Below, piece after piece: positions 1 to 62,224 of a stretch of 64,000 bases of DNA. Position 1 is the stretch's first letter. Every line of letters begins with the position of its first letter. The notes beneath the pieces were generated by a model. It saw only the letters and a list, made by a program, of their open reading frames with translations, ran no database searches and had not been told where the DNA came from. The position numbers and the translations under genes are program-made. The stretch is from assembly GCF_028640845.1 (NCBI RefSeq), contig NC_080539.1, positions 369,689,233 to 369,753,232 on the forward strand. The letters run 5' to 3'. The DNA comes from Ahaetulla prasina. Taxonomy: Eukaryota > Chordata > Lepidosauria > Squamata > Colubridae.

Positions 1-59
1 GAACCGGCTGAATCCCACCACTGTATATACCCACATGTATTACATGGAACGGGGATACA

Positions 60-312
60 ACACAGTCTAGTTCGTTTGAACAACTGACTCGCATTTATGA
101 CGGTGTGACTTCCTAAAAAAAAAAAGGAAAAGCCAAGGGGGAAGCCAGATTCGCTTAACGACCGTGTTGCTCATTTAAGCAGTGCACCGATTCACTTTAC
201 AAAGGTGGCGAGGACAATGGTTGAAACGGAGCAAACTCCCTTAACTAATTTCTCATTTAGCAAACATAAATTTTGGGCTCAATTGTGGCTGTAACTTGAG
301 GACAGCCTGTAT
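60..312 (+). mobile_element. MITE fragment, 'CAGGTAGTCCTCGAC' family
   Basis: Carries the family's stereotyped phrases: AGATTCGCTTAACGACCGTG, GCAAACTCCCTTAAC, GGGCTCAATTGTGGC and GAGGACAGCCTGTA. Complete copies elsewhere in the window are about 370 bases and have CAGGTAGTCCTCGACTTA inverted ends flanked by TA, so this is a non-autonomous DNA transposon with no coding capacity. The left end is missing. Confidence 0.7.
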
Positions 313-351
313 CTTTGGGGTGGGGGGGCGGATCTGTTGTAACTTTGAAGG

Positions 352-353
352 GT

Positions 354-413
<60 letters not shown>
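352..413. repeat. (TTTA)n microsatellite at LINE 3' end
   Basis: About fifteen tandem TTTA units directly abut the 3' end of the L2-type LINE, so this is most likely its tail. Confidence 0.9.
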
Positions 414-2216
414 TCATATTTGTATACCGCCCTATCTCCCGAGGGACTCAGGGCGGTTAACAGGCACTTAAAAACACATAAAAACAGCATAAAAACAATA
501 TTAAAAAACTTATTCTAAAAGCCCAATAACTAAAAAATATAAAAATAAAACCAATTTAAAACCCGTAAATTTAAAATCTAACTCAGTCCTGCGCAAATAA
601 ATAAGTATGTTTTAAGCTCGCGGCGGAAGGTCCGAAGGTCTGGAAGCTGACAAAGTCCTGGGGGTAGCTCGTTCCAGAGGGTGGGAGCCCCCACAGAGAA
701 GGCCCTTCCCCTGGGTGTCGCCAGACGACATTGCCTCGCTGACGGCACCCTGAGGAGTCCCTCTCTATGAGAGCGCACGGGTCGGTGAGAGGTATTCGGT
801 AGCAGTAGGCGGTCCCGTAAGTAACCCGGCCCTATGCCATGGAGCGCTTTGAAGATGGTCACCAAAACCTTGAAGCGCACCCGGAAGGCCACAGGTAGCC
901 AGTGCAGTCTGCGCAGGATAGGTGTCATGCGGGAGCCACGAGGGGCTCCCTCTATCACCCGCGCAGCCGCATTCTGGACTAACTGCAGCCTCCGGATGCC
1001 CTTCAAGGGGAGCCCCATGTAGAGAGCATTGCAGTAATCCAGGCGAGACGTCACGAGTGCGTGAGTGACCGTGCATAGGGCATCCCGGTCCAGAAAGGGG
1101 CGCAACTGGCGCACCAGGCGAACCTGGTAGAACACTCTCCTGGAGACGGCCGTCAAATGATCTTCTAAGGACAGCCGTTCATCCAGGAGGACGCCTAAGT
1201 TGCGCACCCTCTCCATCGGGGCCAATGACTCGCCACCGATGGTCAGCCGCGGATTTAGCTGACTGTACCGGGATGCCAGCATCCACAGCCACTCTGTCTT
1301 GGCGGGATTGAGCTTGAGCCTGTTTCTCCCCATCCAGACCCGTACGGCCTCCAGACACCGGGACAGCACTTCGATAGCTTCGTTGGGGTGGTCCGTGTGG
1401 AAAAGTACAGCTGGGTGTCATCCGCGCACAGCTGGTACCTCACACCGAAACCACTGATGATCTCACCCAGCGGCTTCATGTAGATGTTGAACAGAAGGCG
1501 AGAGGATCGACCCCGCGGCACCCCACAAGTGAGGCGCCCGGGCCGACCTCTGCCCTCCGTCAACACCGTCTGCGACCGTCGGAGAGATAGGAGGAGAACC
1601 ACCGATAAACGGTGCCTCCCACTCCCAATCCTCCAACCGCGCAGCAGGATACCATGGTCGATGGTATCGAAAGCCGCTGAGAGGTCTAATAGGACCAGGG
1701 CAGAGGAACAACCTCATCCCTGGCCCTCCAGAGATCATCCACCAACGCGACCAAAGCCGTCTCCGTGCTGTAACCGGGCCGGAAACCGGACTGAACGGGT
1801 CTAGATAGACAGTTTCATCCAGGTGTAAGGGAAACTGATATGCCACCATATTTCTACAACCTTCGCCGCGAAGGTTGGAGACCGGACGATAATTACCTAA
1901 AACAGCCGGGTCCAGGGAAGGCTTCTTGAGGAGGGCCTCACCACCGCCTCTTTCAAGGCGGCCGGAAAGACACCTCCACCAAAGAAGCAGTCGAATCGCC
2001 TGAGCCAGCCTCGTGTCACCTCCTGAGTGGCCAGCACCAGCCAGGAGGGGCACGGGTCCAGTAAACACGTGGTGGCATTCAACCTACCCAACAACCTGTC
2101 CATGTCCTCGGAGCCACAGGGTCAAACTCATCCCAAACAATGTCACCAAGACCACCTCGGACGCCTCACCTGAATCACCGCAATTTTGGTCCAACCGTCC
2201 AAGCTGAACGATTAAT
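352..2216 (-). mobile_element. L2/CR1-clade LINE, decayed 3' part with reverse transcriptase remains
   Basis: On the reverse strand the reading frames, broken by frameshifts, give an RT-like YRPVSNL, a CADDTQLYFS active-site block and then an open C-terminal region (1369-578). That region has LVQNAAARV, LRRLHWLPVAFRVRFK, LWNELPPGL and FRRELKTYLF, hallmarks of L2/CR1-clade LINEs. The 3' end contains ATACCGCCCTATCTCCCGAG and terminates in a (TAAA)n tail at 352-413. It is a dead 5'-truncated copy. Confidence 0.8.
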
Positions 2217-2580
2217 AGTAATGCAGATTCAGTAAATAGTTTGACAGTGTTGAGGGAATTATTTGTTTAGCAGAGTGATGGCCTTTGGGAAAAAACTGTT
2301 CTTGTGTCTAGTTGTTCTGGTGTGCAGTGCTCTATAGCGTCGTTTTGAGGGTAGGAGTTGAAACAGTTTATGTCCAGGATGCGAGGAGTCTGTAAATATT
2401 TTCACGGCCCTCTTCTTGATTCGTGCAGTATACAGGTCCTCAATGGAAGGCAGGTTGGTAGCAATTATTTTTTCTGCAGTTCTAATTATCCTCTGAAGTC
2501 TGTGTCTTTCTTGTTGGGTTGCAGAACTGAACCAGACAGTTATAGACAGTTATACATTCTGCACAATGTATATATATTCA
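2217..2580. repeat. Unclassified interspersed sequence
   Basis: AT-rich text without an open frame or family signature I can name. It lies between the LINE and an LTR. The style resembles a decayed LINE body but nothing diagnostic is visible. Confidence 0.3.
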
Positions 2581-2699
2581 GTTCTTGTTTAGCAACCAGA
2601 ATTGGCATTGGCAATTCAGTTATTAAGTGAAGCGGTTACTATGAGAAACCGGATCTTACACTCTTCAGGTTTTGTTTTTGGTTTTTCCGTTCATCGACC

Positions 2700-3272
2700 T
2701 GCAAAGGTCATAAACCCAGGCCCAAGTAGTTACTACCAGACACAATCAGTCCTAAACAAACGTAGTTTATTAGAACAGCTGAGAATTACTTCATTCTCAG
2801 CTTAGTCCGAACTAAGTCCAAAACAAAGACCTTCAGAAAAAGTCCTTCGGCCTTATTGCAAACCTTTGTCTTTGCACCCTGCCAAAGGCTTTTCTTGGAA
2901 ATCAACGTTACTTTTCTACCAAGAACCCGAGAACCGTTGCTGCTTTTTTAAGCTTTATGGGAATGGCCAATAATCTCCTGGCTTTACTCCCTAGTCGTCC
3001 TTTTTGCTTCAGCTGCTCTTGCCTTCTGGCAGCTCTTTATATGCGTGTACTAGGAACAGGCTTCTCCTGTTCCTCTGCCTCTCTGCTGTCCGCCTCTGGA
3101 GGCTCCGGAGTCCGCGCATCGCTCCCAGATGGCCGTGGCGCCACATCTGCCTCCGACGCAGAGCCCTCGTCCGGGCCTTCCCCTGACTCCAGGACTGGCC
3201 CATCATCCTCCCCAGCCTCCTCACTGTCCGACTCCGCTGCCAGCTCCGCAGGCTGCTGATGGACCACAATAT
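2700..3272 (-). mobile_element. Solo LTR, family B (boundaries approximate)
   Basis: Similar along its length to 32529-33145: shared CAATCAGTCCTAAACAAA, TTCATTCTCAGCTTAGTC, GTCCGCCTCTGGAGGCTCCG and CCTCACTGTCCGACTCCGCT. The right end GGACCACAATA resembles the terminal GGACCACAACA of that copy. No internal retroelement region is present. Open frames over it are acidic Ser/Glu/Pro-rich and look fortuitous. Confidence 0.65.
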
Positions 3273-3311
3273 AAACACAAGGATTTATTATAGGTAGCCC
3301 CCTCCCCCCAC

Positions 3312-3698
3312 TTACAACAGTTCATTTAGTGACTGTTAGGGTTATAATGACACTGAAAAAAAGGGACCTATGACCATTTTCCACAGTTACAAAACCTTTG
3401 TGGCATCCCCATGATCAGGTGATCAAAATTCAGATGTTGGCGACTGGTTCATACTTGCGACCGTTGCTGTGATCCTAAGATCATGTGATCCCTTTTTGCA
3501 ACTTTTGGACAAGCAGTGTCAAGGGGATGCTGGATTCACTTAACAACCGGGTTACTGACTTATCAACTGCAGTGACTCACTTAACAACCGTGGCAAGAGA
3601 GGTCATAAAATGGGGCAAAACTCACTCAACAAATGTCTCTCTTAACGATAGAAACATTGGGCTCAGGTGTGGCCGTAAGTCGAGGATTACCTGTATAA
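3312..3698 (+). mobile_element. MITE, 'CAGGTAGTCCTCGAC' family
   Basis: Contains TGACACTGAAAAAAAGGGAC, ATCCCCATGATCAGGTGATC, CACTTAACAACCGTGGCAAG and the end GAGGATTACCTGTA. It is near full length with a decayed left inverted repeat. Confidence 0.75.
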
Positions 3699-3839
3699 AG
3701 TTATTTTCATCCCTGCTATAGCTGTGATCGGTCACCAAAAGAGGCAGTTGCTAAACGAGGACTAAACGATACGTTTTTTTCAATGTGTAAAAAACCCATT
3801 TCTTCAACATTTTAAAATATATATGATTAATTATATATG

Positions 3840-4381
3840 TGTTGTGTCTGCGCCCCCGGAACCAGGCCTCCTGCCAGAAAGTGACTTGGAGCCGGGCTTG
3901 CTGCCAGAAAGTGACTTGGACAGTGAGGGGGAAGGGCCGTCAGGACTTACCTCGGGAGCACCGGCTTGCCTGGCTCAGCTCCAGGAGCCAGAGGCAGGCC
4001 AGGTGGAAGAGATAACGAGGCCTCCGTCCCCTGACTCTTCCCCCCCCAGGCCATGCCTTCAGGCCCAGCTGATGGCAATCAGGCCTGGTTGGACCCTAGG
4101 TTTCGTAGGCAGGAGAGGAGGGAACAACAGAAGCAAGGGTGGGGCAGGCCTAGGAAGTGCTGAGTCATGGAGCCATACCCCACAGGATATAAAAGGCAGC
4201 GAGAGCTGCTGTGTAACAGGCAAATCCACTGATTAAGAGCTGAAGTTTGTTTCTGAGTGACTCATCAGCGTCGTGGAAGATAACGGAGGCTCTTGGCAGA
4301 TTCTTGGCTATTCTGCTGCCAGAGCTGATAGTGCTGGCCAATTAAGCCATCACTCGGACGGAGCCGAGGGAGGACACAACA
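3840..4381 (+). mobile_element. Solo LTR, family A1, with 5-bp target duplication
   Basis: Ends are a perfect 9-bp inverted repeat (TGTTGTGTC / GACACAACA). The 5-bp duplication ATATG is at 3835-3839 and 4382-4386. A promoter-like module GCTGAGTCATGGAGCC, a CACCC-like box and GATATAAAAG lies near 4160-4200, giving + orientation. The element is 542 bases with no internal region, so it is a solo LTR left by recombination. Confidence 0.88.
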
Positions 4382-4426
4382 ATATGTATATAAGATTAAT
4401 CATGTTCTAGTGTATCACAGAACTAC

Positions 4427-4775
4427 AGGCAGTCCTTGACTTAACAACCATTTGCTTAGGAAGTATATGAACGTATTGCAGCACTGAAAAAAGTAACTTA
4501 AAACCAGTCCTCACACTTACGACTGGCAAAATTCAAACGCTTGGCAACTGGTTCATATTTATGACGGTTGCAGGGTCCCGGGGTTATGTGATCACCGTTT
4601 GTGACCTTCCGACAAGCAAAGTCAAGAGGGAAGCCAGATTCACTTAACAGCCGTGTTACTAACTGAACAGCTGCAGTGATTCACTGAACCATGAAAAAGG
4701 TCACAGAGTTGACTCACTTAACAGCCGTCGTGCTTAGTAACGGATATTCTGATCCCGATTGTGGTCATCGGATGT
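4427..4775 (+). mobile_element. MITE, 'CAGGTAGTCCTCGAC' family, 3'-decayed
   Basis: Begins ACAGGCAGTCCTTGACTTAA and continues with the usual CATTTGCTTAG, GGCAACTGGTTCATATTTAT and AAGCCAGATTCACTTAACAG phrases. The right terminus is eroded. Confidence 0.7.
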
Positions 4776-4883
4776 TCAGCAGCTCTGAATGGCTCACAAA
4801 AATCTCCAATAGTAAAGACATTATTAAAAATAAAAAAAGATAAGAAGCCAGCGCTAAAGACTCAAATATTAGAGAGATAAGAG

Positions 4884-5625
4884 TGTCAGTTAGGTGTAAT
4901 GGTTCAGGTGCTGGCCTAGAAACCAGGAAACAATGAATTCTAGTCCTACCTTAAGCACAAAAGCCAGCTGGGTGACTCTGGGCCAAACACTAGGAGATGG
5001 TGAATTCTAGTCCTACCTTAAGCACAAAAGCCAGCTGGGTGACTCTGGGCCAAACACCAGGAGATGGTGAATTCTAGTCCTACCTTAAACACAAAAGCCA
5101 GCTGGGTGACTCTGGGCCAAACACCAGGAGACGGTGAATTCTAGTCCTACCTTAAACACAAAAGCCAGCTGGGTGACTGGCCCAAACACCAGGAGATGGT
5201 GAATTCTAGTTCTATCCTAAGCACAAATACCAGTTGAGTGACTCTGGGGCAATCACTAGGAGACGGTGAATTCTAGTCCTACCTTAAACACAAAAGCCAG
5301 CTGGGTGACTGGCCCAAACACCAGGAGATGGTGAATTCTAGTTCTATCCTAAGCACAAATACCAGTTGGGTGACTCTGGGCCAATCACCAGGAGATGGTG
5401 AATTCTAGTCCTACTTTAAGCACAAAAAACAGTTGGATGATTGGAGCAATCCCTGGGAGATGGTGAGTTCTAGTCCCTCACTCTCAGTCCAACCACCTCA
5501 CAGGGGTGATGGTTGTTGGGAAATTAGGAGGAAGAAGGATTATTAGTTATGTTAGCTACCTTGAGTTACTTACAAATTATTCAAGGCAGGATTTAAGAAA
5601 TCAAATAAGGCGAAACTTCAAAACG
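4884..5625 (+). mobile_element. CORE/MIR-like SINE with internally expanded 67-bp repeat
   Basis: A tRNA-like head (TGTAATGGTTCAGGTGCTGG) is followed by the body (TTCTAGTCCTACCTTAAGCA, GCTGGGTGACTCTGGGCCAA). The body is then repeated about nine times with a period near 67 bases, up to about 5480. A SINE-like tail follows (CTCACTCTCAGTCC, CACCTCACAGGGGTGATGG, ACCTTGAGTTAC). The same segment is expanded in another copy at 53815-54790. Confidence 0.65.
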
Positions 5626-5715
5626 TTAAAATACAAAGATAGAAACAACAGCGCTTTTCTAAACAATTAGAGAAACCCAGTTGGTCGACTCTTCAATTCC
5701 TTTCTGTCTTCCCAG

Positions 5716-48516
<42,801 letters not shown>

Positions 48517-48798
48517 CAAGAATCGCGACGTCACTCCAGACTGACCCCAAAGAGAAGGTGCTGCTCATTTTGGCGCCCCTTCTCGGGTGTTTTTTTTTCC
48601 AGCCAAAGAATCTCCTCACAATCCAGGAACGGAAACCAGGGATCTGGAACCCACAACGAGGACGCTGGGTGGGTTGTGGGAAGGCAGCCCCCCCTCCGTC
48701 TTCCACTCAACCTGAGGCTTTCGCCGAGTTTCGTGGTTTCTCGCCAAGTTGTCCTTATCCTGGCACAGTGGGAACAAGGGTTGGCGCTCTCTTTGGTT

Positions 48799-48864
48799 GT
48801 GTGTGTGTGTGTGTGTGCGTGCGTGCGTGTGTGTGTGTGCGTGCGTGCGTACGCGCAAGTGTGT
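48799..48864. repeat. (GT)n/(GTGC)n alternating purine-pyrimidine repeat in 3' UTR
   Basis: Uninterrupted alternation of G/C-T steps, including CGTGCGTGCGT and GTACGCGC. It lies inside the 3' UTR of the + strand TLE gene. Confidence 0.92.
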
Positions 48865-48943
48865 GTCCACATTGAAATTTCTTTGGAAAAGTTTGTTGTG
48901 TATTTTAACCTGGTTTTTTTTTAAAAAAAAATATGAACTTTCA

Positions 48944-48949
48944 AATAAA
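48944..48949 (+). promoter_or_regulatory. Polyadenylation signal AATAAA
   Basis: A canonical AATAAA lies 428 bases after the stop codon of the + strand TLE gene and is followed by GATGATGGTGTTTGGGTT, a plausible GU-rich downstream element. Confidence 0.7.
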
Positions 48950-49479
48950 GAGATGATGGTGTTTGGGTTAACTGGCCCATCTGGATCGCTTCTGTTTTTG
49001 TGAGAATTCCTTCGTGTGGAAAAAGTGGCGGGCCTTCTCACGCACGCTGGGGGCCGCCATCTTGACGCGATTGACCTACGCGGGTTTTTGTGTAACTCTG
49101 AAAAACGCCTGGGTTTCTACGCATGTTCAGAGGTGCTGGAGAACTGAAACCTTTCAGGCAGTTGAGGACGGTAAGAAGGAACACCGATATGGACAAGATT
49201 TTAATCTTTTTTTTTTTTAATGCCTCCAGTGCTTGGGATCACGAGTGCGGATCCTGGGGGGGTGGGATTCTGAAAAACTTAGAAAGCTGTTTCTCTTTTT
49301 AGGTTGCGGAAGGATGCAAATATTCAGGTAAGGGATTTGCTGGACTGCAAAGCTTTATAAAACTTAATTGTGGAAAATCCAATTAAAAGATTTATTGGTA
49401 GGCCCTGACTGGAGAGCCGAAGTTAATAAACTTTACAAGTCCGGTATACCATACAGGTAGTCCTCAATTTATGACTGGT

Positions 49480-49730
49480 CACTATCTATCTACCTACATC
49501 TACCTATAGCTATCTATGTTTCTCTCTCTCTCTCTCTCTCGTCTGTCTATCATATGCCTGTCTGTCTATCATCTCTATCATCTATCTGTCTATCATCTAA
49601 CTATATAATCATATCATCTGTCTATCATTATCTCTATCATCTATCTGTCTATCATCTATCTATCTGTATGTATCATCTATATGTCTGTCATCTATCCATC
49701 TGTCATCTATCCATCTATCTTGGTTATTGT
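49480..49730. repeat. (CTAT)n / (CTGT)n imperfect microsatellite
   Basis: Degenerate ATCT, TCTG and CTAT units with a (CT)n stretch at 49522-49540. Confidence 0.88.
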
Positions 49731-50150
49731 TATTGTTGATCTGTTATCTATAATTTTGAAAAACATTTAAAAAATCAGCAAAGAATATAGGAAAACAAAG
49801 GAAATGTCAGACAAAAGACAAGATCAAAGGGCAGACGGGGGGGGGGGGGGGAAGGAATGGCTTCCAGACTTATTTTTTCCTTACAGATAATAGATAAAAA
49901 CATTCATCTGTCTAACATTAACAACAGTCTCCACTACGTGGATAAACCCATGTCGTTCTAATCTTCAAAACCCCAAATCAAACTTTTGCTTCTCTCGGGG
50001 CCTCATAAATAGTCCAAGTGACGTTTCCAATAAGAATTAAAAAGTCTTCTTTAATCAAGACTGTCAGCTTTGCCATTTCTGCCAATTGCATTAGGTAACT
50101 AAAAGTCTGGATCTGAAGACGACGCGGGGGACTGGCTTCAGGATCCCTTT
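49731..50150 (-). mobile_element. L1-type LINE fragment
   Basis: Reverse-strand residues QLAEMAKLTVLIKEDF and TWTIYEAPREAK resemble the L1 ORF2 C-terminus at 46286-46522. A run of about 14 G lies at 49837-49851. Confidence 0.5.
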
Positions 50151-50154
50151 TTAC

Positions 50155-50268
50155 CCTGATGAACTTATCTTTTCTTTTATGTACACTGAGAGCATATGCA
50201 CCAAGACAAATTCCTTGTGTGTCCAATCACACTTGGCCAATAAAATTCTATTCTATTCTATTCTACCC
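50155..50268 (+). mobile_element. CR1/L3-type LINE 3' end with short (TTCTA)n
   Basis: TGATGAACTTATCTTTTCTT, ATGTACACTGAGAGCATATG and CACTTGGCCAATAAAATTCT, ending in four TTCTA-type units. Confidence 0.85.
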
Positions 50269-50355
50269 CCAAAATTTCTTGCTTTGTTGATTAGTTGAGA
50301 TTGGATTTTTGCCTATGTGCTTCAGTAGAACTTCTTCGGTCTGGTTTAGGAGACA

Positions 50356-51632
50356 AAGGAATTCTCCAGCCAGCATTAACTGACTTTACCTCCCAGAATT
50401 CCCCAATCAGAATTAATGTATTTCAACTCCCAGCATTCCCCAATCAGAATTAATAGACTTCAGTTCCCAGAATTCCCCAACCAGCATTAAAGAACTTCAA
50501 CTCCCGGACTTCCCCAACCAGAATTAATGGACGTCACCTCCCAGAATTCCCCAACCAGAATTAATGGACTTCACCTCCCAGAATTCCCCAACCAGCATTA
50601 AAGGACTTCAACTCCCGGAATTCCCCAACCAGCATTAACGGACTTCAACTCCCAGAATTCCCCAACCAGAATTAATGGACGTCACCTCCCAGAATTCCCC
50701 AACCAGAATTAATGGACTTCACCTCCCAGAATTCCCCAACCAGCATTAAAGGACTTCAACTCCCGGAATTCCCCAACCAGCATTAAAGAACTTCAACTCC
50801 CGGACTTCCCCAACCAGAATTAATGGACGTCACCTCCCAGAATTCCCCAACCAGAATTAATGGACTTCACCTCCCAGAATTCCCCAACCAGCATTAACCA
50901 GCATTAACCAGAATTAATGGACGTCACCTCCCAGAATTCCCCAACCAGAATTAATGGACTTCACCTCCCAGAATTCCCCAACCAGCATTAAAGGACTTCA
51001 ACTCCCGGAATTCCCCAACCAGCATTAAAGGACTTCAACTCCCGGAATTCCCCAACCAGAATTAATGGACGTCACCTCCCAGAATTCCCCAACCAGAATT
51101 AATGGACTTCACCTCCCAGAATTCCCCAACCAGCATTAAAGGACTTCACCTCCCAGAATTCCCCAACCAGCATTAACGGACTTCAACTCCCGGAATTCCC
51201 CAACCAGCATTAAAGAACTTCAACTCCCGGACTTCCCCAACCAGAATTAATGGACATCACCTCCCAGAATTCCCCAACCAGAATTAATGGACTTCACCTC
51301 CCAGAATTCCCCAACCAGCATTAAAGGACTTCAACTCCCGGAATTCCCCAACCAGCATTAAAGGACTTCAACTCCCGGAATTCCCCAACCAGAATTAATG
51401 GACGTCACCTCCCAGAATTCCCCAACCAGAATTAATGGACTTCACCTCCCAGAATTCCCCAACCAGCATTAAAGGACTTCACCTCCCAGAATTCCCCAAC
51501 CAGCATTAACGGACTTCAACTCCCAGAATTCCCCAATCAGAATTAACGGACTTCCAGAATTCCCCAACCAGCATTAACGGACTTCACTTCCCAGAATTCC
51601 CTCGACCAGCATTAACCAGAATTCTGGGAGTC
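50356..51632 (+). repeat. 37-bp satellite array 3, about 34 units
   Basis: Unit ATGGACTTCACCTCCCAGAA-TTCC plus spacer CCAACCAGAATTA. Alternative units have AGGACTTCAACTCCCGGAAT and CCAACCAGCATTA. Variants alternate in a higher-order pattern of roughly 7-8 units (for example 50520-50640 and 50820-50960). It lies between the 3' ends of the two TLE genes. Confidence 0.95.
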
Positions 51633-51744
51633 CACAAATCTTCAAGTTGCCAAGAATAAGTAAATACTATTCTAATACATCGTCCATAAAAGTTTGGTTT
51701 AAAAAAAAAAAAAAAAAGCTTTATAATTTTTACGTATTTTTATG

Positions 51745-51750
51745 TTTATT
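51745..51750 (-). promoter_or_regulatory. Candidate polyadenylation signal of the - strand TLE gene
   Basis: TTTATT on the + strand reads AATAAA on the reverse strand and is the first such motif I see downstream of the stop at 53167. It would imply a 3' UTR of about 1.4 kb that includes hAT-like sequence. An ATTAAA-type or more proximal site could be used instead. Confidence 0.25.
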
Positions 51751-51760
51751 TTCCCTCTAT

Positions 51761-52130
51761 TCACGTAACATTTGGAAAGATCTTTCCATAAACACTTTGA
51801 GCTAACAAATGTTTGCACATTATGTTCAAAAGTGCAAAAAAGAACATCGGAGGCATGCATCTCTGGTTCTCACGTTGCCGAATAGCAACAACCATCATAA
51901 TCTGGGCTACTGGCCTTACTGACCAGGATTTGTGAGAATCAGTGGCCAGTGTTAATGTTGGTTGGATTCTCATCATGTGCTTAACCAAGTCAGTGGTGGA
52001 GATTCTTGTGTGGTCCTGTTAACCTGGTGGGTGTTTGGAGAAGCAGAAGACAGGTTTAACTTTAAGTCAAGGTAATTATGAATCAAATTAACCAGAGTCA
52101 GCCAAAGCAGACAATCGAGAAATAATGGCC
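51761..52130. other. Unclassified sequence between the two genes
   Basis: No gene or named repeat recognised; may be 3' UTR of the - strand gene if the AATAAA at 51745 is used. Confidence 0.35.
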
Positions 52131-52580
52131 TAGAACCGTGATGGCAAACTTATGGCACGTGTGCTACAGGTGGCATGCGTAGCCATATCAGTGGGCACAC
52201 GAGTTCAGCTCCAGCACGCACCGGCCAGCTGATTTTCAGGCCTTCTGGGCCCACTAGAAGTAGGGAAACAGGCTGTTTCCTGCCTCTGAAGGGGTTGGGG
52301 AAGGCCCGTTTTTCTCTCTCACCTGGCTCCAGAGCCTTTTTATGAGCCTGGGGAGGACAGCCTTCCCCCACCCCCAAGGCCCTCCGGAAGCTAGAAACTG
52401 CCCGTTTGCCAACTTCTGGTTAGACAGGAAGTGACTTTTTTGCTGTCCCCAGCCTCCAGAGCCTTTCTGACCAACCGGACATTGGCAAACGGGCAGTTTC
52501 TGGCCTCTGGAGGGCCTCCAGGCGTGTGGGAAAGGCCTTTCTCGCCCTCCCCAGACTCATAGAGAGGCTCTGGAATCTCT
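52131..52580. mobile_element. hAT-like element 'CCGTGATGGC' family
   Basis: AACCGTGATGGCAAACTTAT at the left, like the MITE at 53481. GC-rich middle phrases (GAAACTGCCCGTTTGCCAAC and its inverse CATTGGCAAACGGGCAGTTT) form an inverted repeat. The right end is not clear. Confidence 0.5.
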
Positions 52581-53166
52581 GGGTACAGCAAACAGCTGTA
52601 AATGTGGATCAGGTCAAAAGTAGTTATTGGTGACATGACCACAGGGTTGAAGAAGAAGTTGCAACTTCGAAACCAGGTCATAAGTTTCAGGGGCTGTCGT
52701 AACTTTGAGCAGTTATTAAGCAACCGGCCATAAATCAGAAATCTATCTCCGAGGTGTACATGCAGCCCTTTTTTGCTTGCACCCAAAAATGAAAATATGG
52801 ACTGCAATATTCAGGCGGCCAGAATATGGGCGGGGCTCCGCTGAGCCTGATGTTGGATTGGCCGCTCAGCTTGTCAAACATAATTTTGAGGTGATCTTCT
52901 GGGAGATAATGAAAAGATTTTGCTCCATTGGGGATCTGAAAGGAAACACACACACCCCCAACTTGCTTCTTGAGGGAAGAAAAATATCTTCCTGAGACTC
53001 TCAGCTCTTTTTAAGTTTCTAGTCCTCGTGCGTCTGCAAGGAGGGTTGGAAGCGCAAAGGCCGTTTCGGCACCGCAGTCTCCGAAGCCAGCGGGGGAAAT
53101 GCATTTTCCCAGGGAATGGAAAGCGTTTGGACCTCCCTCCTAGCCATCCAAAGTGAGGAAGGTGGC

Positions 53167-61158
<7,992 letters not shown>

Positions 61159-61159
61159 T

Positions 61160-61310
61160 CATAAATCTGAACTAAACCCCGCACTGGCAACTGGAAGGGC
61201 ATCTGGCCAGTAAATACTCAGCTCCATTCACTCAGTAAACACTCAGCCCAGACTCCACCCTGCAAGAGATTATGGGGTCGTTAAAAGAAGATGATAATAC
61301 TCTCATAAAT
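61160..61310 (+). mobile_element. SINE fragment (family of 29033)
   Basis: CCCGCACTGGCAACTGGAAG, CACCCTGCAAGAGATTATGG and GGTCGTTAAAAGAAGATGAT. Confidence 0.65.
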
Positions 61311-61417
61311 AAAGGTAATTTATAAATCACGGTCACGCTCTATTTACAATTGTCGTGACTTAAGGCAACCTCTGTTAGATAACACGAGAAATACTTGTAT
61401 TTGCTTTGGGGCTGGTC

Positions 61418-61720
61418 AGTGGTGGGTTTCAAATTTTTTTTCCACTGGTTGTGGGTGTGGCTTGGTGGGCGTGGCATGGCTTGGTGGGCGTGGTTTGGTG
61501 GGCGTGGCAGGGGAAGGATACTGTAAAATCTCTATTCCCTCCCCACTCCAGGGGAAGGATACTGCAAAATCCCCATTTCCTCCCCATCAGCTGGGCCTTG
61601 GGAGGCAGAGAATAGATGGGGGCGGGGCCAGTCAGAATTTTTACTACTGGTTCTCCCAACTACTCAAAATTTCCACTACCAGTTCTCCAGAACTGGTCAG
61701 AACCTGCTGAAACCGACCTT
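61418..61720. mobile_element. hAT-like 'ACCGGTT' family element
   Basis: CAGTGGTGGGTTTCAAATTT, TGGTTGTGGGTGTGGCTTGG and ACTACCAGTTCTCCAGAACT. A short tandem of the GTGGGCGTGG and AGGGGAAGGATACTG(T/C)AAAA phrases is visible. Confidence 0.6.
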
Positions 61721-61802
61721 TGATTGTGGTTTTCTAAACGAACCAGGTTTAAACAACGTATGGTTTGAATAAATGTCAGCAGAGGAACAAAACTGACAAT
61801 AA

Positions 61803-62200
61803 TACAGGTAGTCCTCGACTTACGACCACAACTGAGCCCCAAATTTTTGTTGTTAAGTGAAGCATTTGTTAAGTGAGTTTTGCCCCATTTTACGACCTTC
61901 CTTGCCACAGTTGTTAAGTGAATCACTGCGGTTATTATGTTATTAACACGGTTGTTAAGTGAATCTTGTTTCGCCATTGACTTTGCTTGTCGGAAGCTCG
62001 CAGAAGCGGGCCACATTCCCCCTAGGACTCTGCAACCGTCATAAATGTGAGTCAGTTTCCCAAGTGCCTCAATTTTGATCAAGTGATCATGGGGATGCTA
62101 CAACGGTCATAAGTGTGAAAAATGGTTGTAAGTCACTTTTTTCAGTGCCGTTGTAATTCCGGTCACTAATTTAACTGTTGTAAGTTGAGGACTACCTTTT
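61803..62200 (-). mobile_element. MITE, 'CAGGTAGTCCTCGAC' family, full length
   Basis: TACAGGTAGTCCTCGACTTA to TAAGTTGAGGACTACCTT; one of the best-preserved copies. Confidence 0.88.
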
Positions 62201-62224
62201 GTAACAGCAGCAGCAACATCATAC

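Larger units (their letters stand above)
48517..48970 (+). other. TLE2: 3' untranslated region of the + strand TLE gene
   Basis: From the stop codon to a probable cleavage site about 20 bases past the AATAAA at 48944. It contains an alternating GT/GC stretch at 48799-48864. The right end is inferred from the polyadenylation signal and the GT-rich run after it. Confidence 0.65.

Noticed and set aside
1..5700. Upstream Q-domain exons of the + strand TLE
   Set aside because: I looked for the Q-domain end (such as MAELNAIIGQQ) and found only transposon sequence; these exons must lie before the window.
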